Assembly: GCA_024641445.1 (NCBI GenBank)
Contig: JAHEDA010000031.1
Span: 1 to 15,324 of the forward strand
DNA from: Gammaproteobacteria bacterium
GTDB taxonomy: Bacteria; Pseudomonadota; Gammaproteobacteria; UBA6429; Thiohalophilaceae
Direction: 5' to 3'
DNA length: 15,324 bases
Shown here: in pieces, positions 6,309-12,265 of the stretch
Layout: the number at the start of each line of letters is the position of its first letter
Position numbering within the stretch: the stretch's first letter is position 1
Position numbers and translations under genes: made by a program
The notes under the pieces: model-generated
The model's input: the letters and a program-made list of their open reading frames with translations, nothing else
The model's database searches: none
What the model was told of the DNA's origin: nothing

Positions 6309-6902
6309 TCAGTCTACCGTCTTGCTACGATCGTGGGACAGAAAATGTCGCAGGGAATGCGTGCCCGAACCCGGCCAACAACGCACATATTTCTGGAAGA
6401 TGAGATTATTCGGGACCCGTACAATGACCCCCTCCGCCGAGGCATCGCTGAGACTGACGAACATCATGTCAATCCCGATCACACGACCCCGCAGTGTCGC
6501 GGTGGCCGCAGGGTCCTGGATCTCGATTTCATCACCGATTCGAAAGGGTGCAAACACCGCCAGGAGTACCGCGCAAAAAATATTGCTCAAGACACTCCAC
6601 ATGGCGACAAAGCCGACCCCTACCATGACCAAAACCCCGGAGAGTGCCGCCCAGAAGGTCGCCACCGAGACGCCAAAAAATCCCAGGCCGAGCAGCGTCA
6701 CAATGGTAAAGAGTAATATCCTGGCGATCGAAATCAGCGCACTGCGCAGGACAAGAGGGATGTAACCTGCTGCGGCAACACGATTCACCATCCGCACATA
6801 GAGATAATAAACCACCGTACCCAGCAGGAGTGCACTCAGGGCCTCGGCGGATGGGATGGCGTAATCGGTGAGAATCTTAACCAGCACTTGATTATCCTGC
6901 AT
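6309..6902 (-). CDS. Short MscS-family mechanosensitive channel
   Basis: A 197-residue MscS-like protein. Three membrane segments are visible at about 20-38, 52-74 and 80-118. The third is the Gly/Ala-rich pore helix (GVLVMVGVGFVAMWSV) and runs into FAPFRIGDEIEI, the MscS entry to the beta domain, followed by VPNNLIFQKYV, also a family signature. The protein stops soon after the beta domain, so it lacks most of the cytoplasmic alpha/beta vestibule of E. coli MscS (286 residues). It should form a homo-oligomeric pore in the inner membrane, opening under tension or in response to a partner. The ATG has a GGGGG stretch just upstream. It heads the likely operon with the 56-residue membrane protein and the CD-NTase-like gene. 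Confidence 0.87.
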   Translation of the reverse strand: MQDNQVLVKILTDYAIPSAEALSALLLGTVVYYLYVRMVNRVAAAGYIPLVLRSALISIARILLFTIVTLLGLGFFGVSVATFWAALSGVLVMVGVGFVAMWSVLSNIFCAVLLAVFAPFRIGDEIEIQDPAATATLRGRVIGIDMMFVSLSDASAEGVIVRVPNNLIFQKYVRCWPGSGTHSLRHFLSHDRSKTVD

Positions 6903-6933
6903 GCTACCCCCCGCTCATATAGTCCCTTACCCT

Positions 6934-6962
6934 AGCATATCGAATGGACTCAGGACCCACAA
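6934..6962 (-). promoter_or_regulatory. Candidate promoter for the MscS operon
   Basis: On the minus strand TTGTGG (6957-6962) and TATGCT (6934-6939) are 17 bases apart, about 30 bases before the MscS ATG. Matches to the sigma-70 consensus are partial (3/6 and 4/6), so this is a weak call supported mainly by position. Confidence 0.3.
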
Positions 6963-6971
6963 AGTAGCGGT

Positions 6972-6993
6972 AAAAACCACGCCAGCATGGCGT
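6972..6993 (-). terminator. Terminator after the acidic 102-residue gene
   Basis: Read on the minus strand, ACGCCA-TGC-TGGCGT (6993-6979) is a perfect 6-bp hairpin followed two bases later by TTTTT (6976-6972). It ends transcription from the acidic protein gene before the MscS promoter region, so the two units are probably separate. Confidence 0.55.
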
Positions 6994-7059
6994 ATATAGA
7001 AGGTGGCCTGATAGACGCATCCTTGCAGGGGTGCTCGGGCCAGGGCGTTTAGTGAGGGA

Positions 7060-7368
7060 CTATTCCAAAGAGTCTTCCAGCTCGCTTTCCTGTAGATACC
7101 AGACAAAATCGCCATCATCCTCCCACCCCTCGATGTGCTCAACTTGTTGCAGGGTATCGATATGAATTTGCTGTAGCATCTTATCGTTTTCATCCAGCAT
7201 GGCCGCCGCACGCAATTCACCCGTGACCTGTGCGAGTGCCTGCTGTGCGGCAATTACGTGATCTGCCGCCTCAAGATAAAGGGTACGAAAAAAATCCACT
7301 AACTGCTCATCCTCGTCAATCAGGAACTGAAAGTCCTGACCCATCACAACAGCCTTGTATGCAGGCAT
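7060..7368 (-). CDS. Acidic conserved-looking protein of unknown function
   Basis: A 102-residue soluble protein with no signal peptide or membrane segment. It is strikingly acidic, about 24 Asp/Glu against 4 Lys/Arg, with FLIDEDEQLVDFF early, a helical middle (about 30-75), and an acidic end GWEDDGDFVWYLQESELED. The ATG at 7368 has GGAGG five bases upstream, so translation should be strong; a GTG five codons earlier overlaps that site. It diverges from the MarC gene and is followed by a terminator. The family is not recognised and no function is proposed. Confidence 0.75.
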   Translation of the reverse strand: MPAYKAVVMGQDFQFLIDEDEQLVDFFRTLYLEAADHVIAAQQALAQVTGELRAAAMLDENDKMLQQIHIDTLQQVEHIEGWEDDGDFVWYLQESELEDSLE

Positions 7369-7434
7369 AGTCACCTCCCTCACTTCTAATTTTTGTGGAG
7401 CATAGCTGAGTCCGACAACTCAAACTGTGCAGAC

Positions 7435-7462
7435 CCTCGCAGCAGCGAGGATTCCCAGGAAT
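7435..7462 (+). other. Paired hairpins in the MarC leader region
   Basis: CCTCGC-AGCA-GCGAGG (7435-7450) is a perfect 6-bp stem with a tetraloop and is followed at once by ATTCC-CA-GGAAT (7451-7462). They lie 65-90 bases upstream of the MarC ATG and within the divergent gap of 158 bases. No T-run follows, so they are not terminators. Role unknown. Confidence 0.35.
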
Positions 7463-7526
7463 GTACAGCCTTTAGACGATGGGTTATCCTCGATTCTCTC
7501 CCACGCATCAGAAAGGTATATGCCGA

Positions 7527-8159
7527 ATGGACTGGACGGAGTACCTGAAATTCTTTGCCGCGCTGCTGTCTATTGTCAACCCGATCGGTGCAGTACCACT
7601 GTTCATCAGTCTTACCGAACAATACACCCCGCTGCAAAAGGCCCACACCCGCAGGCTAACCGCTACCGTCGTGGGTGCGGTACTCATCGCCGCACTCTTG
7701 ACCGGTGAGACCGTGCTGCAATTCTTTGGCATCTCCATCGCGTCGTTTCGTGTCGGTGGTGGCATCCTGGTCCTCCTCATCGCCATCTCCATGATGCACG
7801 CACGCATGAGCCCGGCGAAACACACCGATGATGAGGCGCGTGACGCGGCCGATAAAAACGAGGTCGCTGTTGTGCCCCTGGGCATCCCCTTGCTGGCAGG
7901 CCCAGGCGCCATCAGTACCGCCATCGTCTTCGCCCACCGCAGTCACGGCATCAGCCACTATGCAGCAGGGATTGGCAGCATCCTGCTAATCGCCATTCTC
8001 GTCTGGGCAAGCTTCCGACTCGCCCCCTTCGTCACCAGGGTGCTGGGGCATACGGGCATCAACATCATTACCCGGCTGATGGGATTGATCATCGCTGCCA
8101 TTGGTGTGGAGTTTATTGCCAACGGACTAAAGGATTTATTGCCAGGTCTGGCCGGATAA
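7527..8159 (+). CDS. MarC-family (UPF0056) inner membrane protein
   Basis: A 211-residue protein with six hydrophobic segments. The family signature SIVNPIGAVPLF is at residues 15-26 and GIPLLAGPGAIST, the second conserved loop, is near residue 120; between them the loop after the third segment is charged (HTDDEARDAADKNE). Despite the name, MarC proteins are not shown to cause multiple antibiotic resistance; some relatives are reported as amino-acid exporters, so the substrate stays open. The ATG at 7527 is chosen because AAAGG lies ten bases upstream and the membrane segment follows directly; in-frame sequence upstream is not family-like. It converges on the globin-GGDEF gene with 38 bases between stops. 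Confidence 0.9.
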   Translation: MDWTEYLKFFAALLSIVNPIGAVPLFISLTEQYTPLQKAHTRRLTATVVGAVLIAALLTGETVLQFFGISIASFRVGGGILVLLIAISMMHARMSPAKHTDDEARDAADKNEVAVVPLGIPLLAGPGAISTAIVFAHRSHGISHYAAGIGSILLIAILVWASFRLAPFVTRVLGHTGINIITRLMGLIIAAIGVEFIANGLKDLLPGLAG

Positions 8160-8197
8160 ATCTGTAATTTAGCTAATTGCCACTAACCATCAACTAC

Positions 8198-9217
8198 CTA
8201 GCGCATCTCGGCCTTTAAGGCCGAGTCCGCGCGCGCCAGCAAGGCTGGCAGTGCATCCCCCTTCACCGCCGTGGCAATGCCATGATTGAGTTTGATGTCG
8301 ATGTGTTGGTCCTTCACGACAATGCGATCGGCACGAAACTTGTCTGATATACCCCCCATGACACGGCGGGCGCTATGGGTATCTACGCCACGCAGGGCAA
8401 TGATGAATTCTGCGCCACCATAACGGCCCAGCATGTCTGTTTTACGAATGGAGGGGAGGATCTTGTCCACCGCCTTCTTCAACACCAGGTCACCGACCAG
8501 GTGACCATATTTATCATTCACATCCTTCAGATTATCCAGGGAACACATGGCGATGCTAAAGGTCTCGCCGCTGGTATTGGTACCAGCCAGGCGTTCCTGA
8601 ATAAAGCCAAGGATTGCCGACCGACTGGCGGCGCCTGTCAACAGATCCATTGCCGACTGTTTGCGCAGACGTTCCTGTGCCGCCTCCAGCTCGTTGATAG
8701 AGGCCTGCATGACATCAATACGACTCTGGTAATTGCTTTCAAGTGCAAGAGCCATGTCCAGTGAGAGGATGCGGTCCATGAAGTGCCGAATAGAGCGTCG
8801 GTCTTCACGTTCAAGCTCCTTGGGGATATGCTCGGCAATCAACTGCCGTAGTTGCGAATAGGCACACTCATGCAGACGTGGTGGCAGGCCAATTTTGTTA
8901 TGGATAATGCCGATGTTTAGGCGGTCCTCAAAATAATCCGGGGAACGAAAATTGATCCCCAGTGTGCGCAGATAAGACTCTTGCGCATTGACCATACGCG
9001 ACAACTGCTCACCGGGCTGAAAATATTCACGGTACTCACGATGCAGCTGCAGGTAATTGTAAAATTCCTCGATGATCTCAAACAGGTTGGGCAGAATGAC
9101 GGTCTTTTGCAGCTGATGCGCCAGTTCACTATCCCGCTCACCTAGTGAGAGCAGGCTCAACATTTCATCGATGCGGGATTGATTAAAACCGTAGGTCAGG
9201 CAATTCGGGTACTCCAT
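8198..9217 (-). CDS. Globin-coupled sensor with degenerate GGDEF domain
   Basis: A 339-residue two-domain protein. Residues about 10-155 are a globin-coupled-sensor (protoglobin) domain with the proximal haem His106 in IGIIHNKIGLPP, so it likely binds haem and senses oxygen. A helical linker (about 155-188) leads to a GGDEF domain starting at DLLTG (191-195). LDNLKDVNDKYGHLVGD holds the substrate and metal residues, but the signature at 267-271 is GGAEF: the acidic residue needed for catalysis is Ala269. The allosteric site RKTD (258-261), five residues before it, matches RxxD. It may thus bind c-di-GMP without making it. The usual final YxAKxxGRNR region is cut short (ends ALKAEMR). The start has AGAGG seven bases upstream. 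Confidence 0.88.
   Translation of the reverse strand: MEYPNCLTYGFNQSRIDEMLSLLSLGERDSELAHQLQKTVILPNLFEIIEEFYNYLQLHREYREYFQPGEQLSRMVNAQESYLRTLGINFRSPDYFEDRLNIGIIHNKIGLPPRLHECAYSQLRQLIAEHIPKELEREDRRSIRHFMDRILSLDMALALESNYQSRIDVMQASINELEAAQERLRKQSAMDLLTGAASRSAILGFIQERLAGTNTSGETFSIAMCSLDNLKDVNDKYGHLVGDLVLKKAVDKILPSIRKTDMLGRYGGAEFIIALRGVDTHSARRVMGGISDKFRADRIVVKDQHIDIKLNHGIATAVKGDALPALLARADSALKAEMR
8207..8225. repeat. 19-base palindrome at the 3' end of the GGDEF gene
   Basis: CTCGGCCTT-T-AAGGCCGAG is a perfect 9-bp inverted repeat with one central base, encoding the last residues (SALKAE) of the globin-GGDEF protein. It lies between convergent genes and may act as an mRNA 3' structure for either. 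No T-run follows on either strand, so termination by the classic mechanism is not supported. Confidence 0.5.
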
Positions 9218-9301
9218 GGTAACGCCTCTGCTCTCTTTATTGTCCCCGTCTTATCGGCAGCCAGGTCACCGAGTTAAATTATCCAGCAGGGCTATGTTCT
9301 A

Positions 9302-9326
9302 CAAAATAACCCCGAGACCATCGGGG
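9302..9326 (-). terminator. Second, distal terminator after the Spy-like gene
   Basis: On the minus strand CCCCGA-TGGTC-TCGGGG (9326-9310) is a perfect 6-bp stem followed by TTATTTTG. It stands about ten bases beyond the main terminator and backs it up. It also lies at the upstream edge of the region that must hold the globin-GGDEF promoter, where a GATAAT occurs. Confidence 0.55.
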
Positions 9327-9331
9327 ACAAT

Positions 9332-9355
9332 AAAAAAGGGCCGTCGCAACGGCCC
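9332..9355 (-). terminator. Rho-independent terminator of the Spy-like gene
   Basis: On the minus strand GGGCCGT-TGCG-ACGGCCC (9355-9338) has a perfect 7-bp GC-rich stem and runs straight into TTTTTT (9337-9332). It sits 25 bases after the gene's stop codon. Confidence 0.9.
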
Positions 9356-9379
9356 CGTCGTACTCCCAGAGGTAAACAC

Positions 9380-9901
9380 CTACTCATTCATGTGCTGGTG
9401 CATTTCACGAGCAGGCTCACCCTTTTTCAATTCATCACGCTGTTCCCTGGTCAGGACGTCCATCATGGCATTGTGGCTGGTTATTCCCTCTTCCATCATT
9501 TGCCGCTCAATCTGAAAACGCTTTTCGGCCAGTTTGCCAACGGCCTTGGGGTCAGGCTTCTCCTGTTCCATCAGACCCTGCATCTCATACCGCAGGTCCA
9601 GCATCTCGCTCATGTGTGAGAGATGGTCCTTCTCCATCTTGTGTTGCAATGTACGGATCTGTTCACGCTGCGCCTCGCTCAGGCCCAGACGCATGATTGG
9701 ACCGCTCATCATGTATTGATTCATCATGCCGTGGCCCATCATGTGAGCACCCATCATTCCCTCACCCATCATGCGCGTATGGCCACAACCCGCGCCTTCA
9801 TGTTCCATCATGCCCATACCATGGCCCGACTCGGCCAGGGCAACGCCCGCTGGCAGAGCCAGTGCCAACAACAATCCACCCACTACCTTATGTAATTTCA
9901 T
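9380..9901 (-). CDS. Spy/CpxP-like Met- and His-rich periplasmic protein
   Basis: A 173-residue exported protein. The signal peptide ends ALA|ES at 23/24. Residues 24-70 hold 14 Met, 5 His and one Cys in MMG-type repeats, a composition that favours copper(I) or similar soft-metal binding. Residues 72-160 are the helical LTXXQ domain, with LSEAQ at 74-78 and LTREQ at 150-154, as in Spy, CpxP and ZraP. Such proteins act as metal-linked chaperones or stress sensors in the periplasm. The ATG at 9901 is chosen for GGAGG six bases upstream and because it gives a clean signal peptide; an upstream in-frame start adds 11 residues with no benefit. A strong terminator follows, and a short ORF lies 62 bases upstream. 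Confidence 0.88.
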   Translation of the reverse strand: MKLHKVVGGLLLALALPAGVALAESGHGMGMMEHEGAGCGHTRMMGEGMMGAHMMGHGMMNQYMMSGPIMRLGLSEAQREQIRTLQHKMEKDHLSHMSEMLDLRYEMQGLMEQEKPDPKAVGKLAEKRFQIERQMMEEGITSHNAMMDVLTREQRDELKKGEPAREMHQHMNE

Positions 9902-9963
9902 TTCAAACCTCCAAATTAGGCACACATATCGCACCCATCAGACAAGGCTAAGTCTGGGTTGTT

Positions 9964-9996
9964 TCAGCCTCGATGACCGGGATCAATAATATTCAT
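9964..9996 (-). CDS. Ten-codon leader ORF or gene remnant upstream of the Spy-like gene
   Basis: ATG with GGGAGGT five bases upstream, the strongest type of ribosome binding site seen here, opens a frame that stops after MNIIDPGHRG. It lies on the same strand as the Spy-like gene and ends 62 bases before its ATG. Between them the RNA can fold (AGAC near 9953 with GTCT near 9941, helped by ACCC/GGGT). It may be a regulatory leader peptide or the first codons of a gene lost by deletion. No T-run follows the fold, so classic attenuation is not supported. Confidence 0.4.
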   Translation of the reverse strand: MNIIDPGHRG

Positions 9997-10046
9997 TTCT
10001 ACCTCCCGGAACTTCTGCTGGATATTGCCATGTGGGTGAGCAAGGC

Positions 10047-10964
10047 TTAATGCGGATAAATGCGCCGGGAATAATTGGCGAGGGCGATCCCTCCGAAGAT
10101 TAATGCTCCGCCGATAAGGTGATAGGGGTGGACCTGCTCCCCCAATAACAGATAAGACAAGGCGGCGCCGAAGAGGGGCATCAAATGCAGAAAGTGTCCC
10201 GCCCGTGCTGGGCCCAGTTTGGCGACACCATAATTCCAGAAGAGAAAGGCAATGATCGATGCGCCGACACTGACATAGGCAAGTGCCGCCAACATCGCGC
10301 CATCATGCCAGGGCATGCTGGCGCCGTGGAACGTCAACACGTAGAACGGTGTCATCCATAGCAGACCGGCAAGCGTGGTCACGGTCAGGAGTGAACGCGG
10401 CGGCAGATCGGCGGGACGCCGCCGAAGTAACAGGGTATAGCTCGACCATAAGACCACTGCGATCAACATCCAAATGTCGCCGCGCCTAAACCCCAGGTTT
10501 ATTAGTACGCTCAGGTCAGCACGCGCCAGCAGTGTGACGGCACCCAACAACGATAACACCACCCCGGCAATCACTCGTCCCGACATTGCCTCGCCCAGCA
10601 CTAACCAACTCCCCACCAAGATCATCACGGGAGAGAGGGAGAGAAACAGGAGTGCGTTCAGGGCAGGGGTGCTCTGCAAGGCCATGTAGACCAGGGTGTG
10701 AAAACCGCCGACGCCCGTTAGCCCCAGCAACAGGATTAGTCCCAGATTTCGCCGCACCACTGCCCCATGCCGGCGCAGTTCGCTTGCGCTGAGTATGAGG
10801 AGAATCAACAAGGCGATGGACCAGCGCCAGAAGTTGAGGTGCACCGGATGAACGACCACGCGCAGGGCACGACCCACGACAAAGTTACCCGCCCAAAACA
10901 GCGCTGATATCGTCAGTGCCAGTTGGGCCGATTGCAACCAAACGGGGACAAGTTGTCTCGACAT
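10047..10964 (-). CDS. EamA-family (DMT superfamily) transporter
   Basis: A 305-residue inner membrane protein of usual length with ten hydrophobic segments arranged as two EamA repeats (about 15-145 and 163-298). The first starts with ALFWAGNFVVGR, a common DMT motif (W-x-x-N/F), and the second ends in LGEQVHPYHLIGGALIFGG, the typical end of an EamA repeat. These proteins export or import metabolites such as amino acids; the substrate cannot be predicted. No clear ribosome binding site precedes the ATG. It lies 50 bases after the DUF3185 gene on the same strand and probably belongs to that transcript. Confidence 0.9.
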   Translation of the reverse strand: MSRQLVPVWLQSAQLALTISALFWAGNFVVGRALRVVVHPVHLNFWRWSIALLILLILSASELRRHGAVVRRNLGLILLLGLTGVGGFHTLVYMALQSTPALNALLFLSLSPVMILVGSWLVLGEAMSGRVIAGVVLSLLGAVTLLARADLSVLINLGFRRGDIWMLIAVVLWSSYTLLLRRRPADLPPRSLLTVTTLAGLLWMTPFYVLTFHGASMPWHDGAMLAALAYVSVGASIIAFLFWNYGVAKLGPARAGHFLHLMPLFGAALSYLLLGEQVHPYHLIGGALIFGGIALANYSRRIYPH

Positions 10965-11014
10965 AAAGTGTGTTTCAGCGAATAAGAATCACGCTCACGA
11001 AGACAAGGCCAGGA

Positions 11015-11215
11015 TTATTTGCGCCGGAACTGCCACACGCCAAGCAGTGCCAACGCAATGCCGATGCCATACAACCACATCGCCTTGTTGGAGGGGGTGC
11101 CCGAGAAGGCCTGGGTAAATTGTGAACCGAGGGTTTGGGAGACGTTATATCCCCAAGCGATCATCGCCGCCCCGGCGAGAATCAATACCATCGCAAACAA
11201 AATATTCGTCTTCAT
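11015..11215 (-). CDS. DUF3185-type small membrane protein
   Basis: A 66-residue protein with two membrane segments (about 4-20 and 47-62) around a polar loop containing GTPSNKAMW, the DUF3185 signature (G-x-P-x-x-K-A-x-W). The early GYNVSQTLGSQFT fits the same family (GYNASQS). Function unknown. The ATG at 11215 is chosen for GGAGG four bases upstream; the longer open frame continues into non-coding sequence. The gene is 92 bases after the GST gene and 50 before the EamA gene. Confidence 0.82.
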   Translation of the reverse strand: MKTNILFAMVLILAGAAMIAWGYNVSQTLGSQFTQAFSGTPSNKAMWLYGIGIALALLGVWQFRRK

Positions 11216-11307
11216 ACCGCCTCCGGCCACTAAACACCCTGAGGCTATCCTAGCCTGCAGCACCCGGAATGGAAAGACTGTCTGCCCTATATAATTGGTA
11301 TAGACGA

Positions 11308-11919
11308 TCAGGCCGGCATGGGCTTGGGCAGCGTCGTCGCCAAGGAGTCTCGCTGCATCATCTTGCCAAACCAACCCGTCAGTGCAGGACACGCCTCACG
11401 CCAGGGTTCATCGGCAAAGCGAAAGTCCAGATAACCTAGGGCGCAGGCCACTGCAACGACACCTACGTTGAGGCTCTCACCCCAACCCAATGCCTGCTGC
11501 TCCAGGTAGGTCAGTGCGCGCTGCACTGCGGCCTTTTGTTTGGCCTCGAAATCGGCAGAGCGGAGTGTGACATCACGACTACGCTCCAAAAAACGCAACA
11601 CCGCCGCCTCGGTCAGCCCATCCGCAAGGGCCTGTAGACGCAGCACCTCCCAACGCTCACGCCCGCTGGCAGGGATGAGCTTGTCGCCATTGTGCAGGCT
11701 ATCGAGGTATTCACAGATCACGGGGGAGTCATAGATCACCATGCCGTCATCCGTCACCAGTGTTGGTACCTTGGAGAGGGGGTTGTCTGCCAGGAGACCG
11801 GCATTATCTACCCAGGGGTTGGTGAGGATACGCTCAATTTTTTTATCCAGACCCAGCTCAATAGCACAGACATTCACCTTGCGGACAAAGGGTGAGGATG
11901 TAGAGAAATAAAGTTTCAT
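11308..11919 (-). CDS. Glutathione S-transferase, YibF-like
   Basis: A 203-residue cytosolic GST. The N-terminal thioredoxin fold starts MKLYFSTSSPFVRKV, where a serine of the SSPFVRK region is the likely glutathione-activating residue. It carries NPLSKVPTL (cis-proline) and YDSPVICEYL, where Asp/Ser-Pro contacts the glutathione gamma-glutamate. The C-terminal helical domain follows from about residue 85. The overall form resembles E. coli YibF. The substrate is unknown. GGGAG lies seven bases before the ATG. It starts 24 bases after the 49-residue membrane protein gene, and the two are probably co-transcribed. Confidence 0.9.
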   Translation of the reverse strand: MKLYFSTSSPFVRKVNVCAIELGLDKKIERILTNPWVDNAGLLADNPLSKVPTLVTDDGMVIYDSPVICEYLDSLHNGDKLIPASGRERWEVLRLQALADGLTEAAVLRFLERSRDVTLRSADFEAKQKAAVQRALTYLEQQALGWGESLNVGVVAVACALGYLDFRFADEPWREACPALTGWFGKMMQRDSLATTLPKPMPA

Positions 11920-11943
11920 ACGAATTCTCCCGACAACGAAGGG

Positions 11944-12093
11944 TTAGCGATTCAATAACAATAACACCCCGGCGATAATCGCCAGGACATCGATAATCTG
12001 CCGTAGTTCTCCCAGATTGATAAAGGCGCGCAGCCCCACTGCGATCAAATAAATCGCCAGCATCAGTATTCCAAGGTTCTTTATAGCGGGCAT
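11944..12093 (-). CDS. 49-residue two-helix membrane protein
   Basis: A tiny hydrophobic protein. Helix one is about residues 5-22 (LGILMLAIYLIAVGL) and helix two about 32-47 (IDVLAIIAGVLLLL), separated by FINLGELRQ. GAGGTG five bases before the ATG at 12093 supports translation. It resembles the many short membrane proteins seen in proteobacteria with a Leu/Ile-rich C-terminal helix. Function unknown. It heads the minus-strand unit with GST, DUF3185 and EamA, and diverges from the acyltransferase gene. Confidence 0.75.
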   Translation of the reverse strand: MPAIKNLGILMLAIYLIAVGLRAFINLGELRQIIDVLAIIAGVLLLLNR

Positions 12094-12265
12094 CTTGCCA
12101 CCTCAACAAAGGATAAAACTGTCTGAAATATACCGTATGGCCTTTAAAAGGCAACTCATTCCGCACCCCAAACCTGATATGTTTCAGGTCCGGCACGTTG
12201 TCGCCATACACCTCGTTAATTCTTGGCTATGCTTATCCGTACGGAATGGGAAGAAAGGGAATCTG
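12094..12265. promoter_or_regulatory. Divergent promoter region with three palindromes
   Basis: Between the small membrane protein and the acyltransferase, this gap holds GCCTTTAAAAGGC (12140-12152), ACCTGA-N6-TCAGGT (12172-12189) and TCCGTACGGA (12236-12245). The last is 20 bases before the acyltransferase ATG and close to a -10-like TATGCT. They may be operators; no known regulator site was recognised. Confidence 0.4.

Larger units (their letters stand above)
6919..7063. repeat. 145-base segment bounded by inverted repeats
   Basis: ATAGTCCCTTAC at 6919-6930 and GTGAGGGACTAT at 7052-7063 are inverted repeats matching at 11 of 12 bases. They enclose nearly the whole intergenic space between the acidic protein gene and the MscS gene; the right copy includes the acidic gene's stop codon. 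No clear flanking target duplication is seen. It could be a small non-autonomous element or a chance or regulatory pair. Confidence 0.35.

Noticed and set aside
4777..6902. A full CBASS defence operon
   Set aside because: The CD-NTase-like protein lacks two catalytic acids and there is no recognised effector, Cap2/Cap3 or HORMA/TRIP13 gene nearby; only a looser link is kept as a finding.
8160..8197. AATTTAGCTAATT near-palindrome as a terminator for MarC
   Set aside because: The stem is short and AT-only and no T-run follows.
9392..9989. His/Pro-rich plus-strand frames opposite the Spy-like gene
   Set aside because: Antisense of the Met/His-rich repeats; the minus-strand gene has signal peptide, LTXXQ motifs and terminator.
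10283..10792. Arg/Ser/Pro-rich plus-strand frames opposite the EamA gene
   Set aside because: Low-quality composition typical of the antisense of a GC-rich membrane protein gene; no ribosome binding site.
12095..12265. Longer start for the acyltransferase
   Set aside because: Adds 57 residues with no family similarity across a palindrome-rich promoter gap; the ATG at 12266 has AAGGGA upstream.
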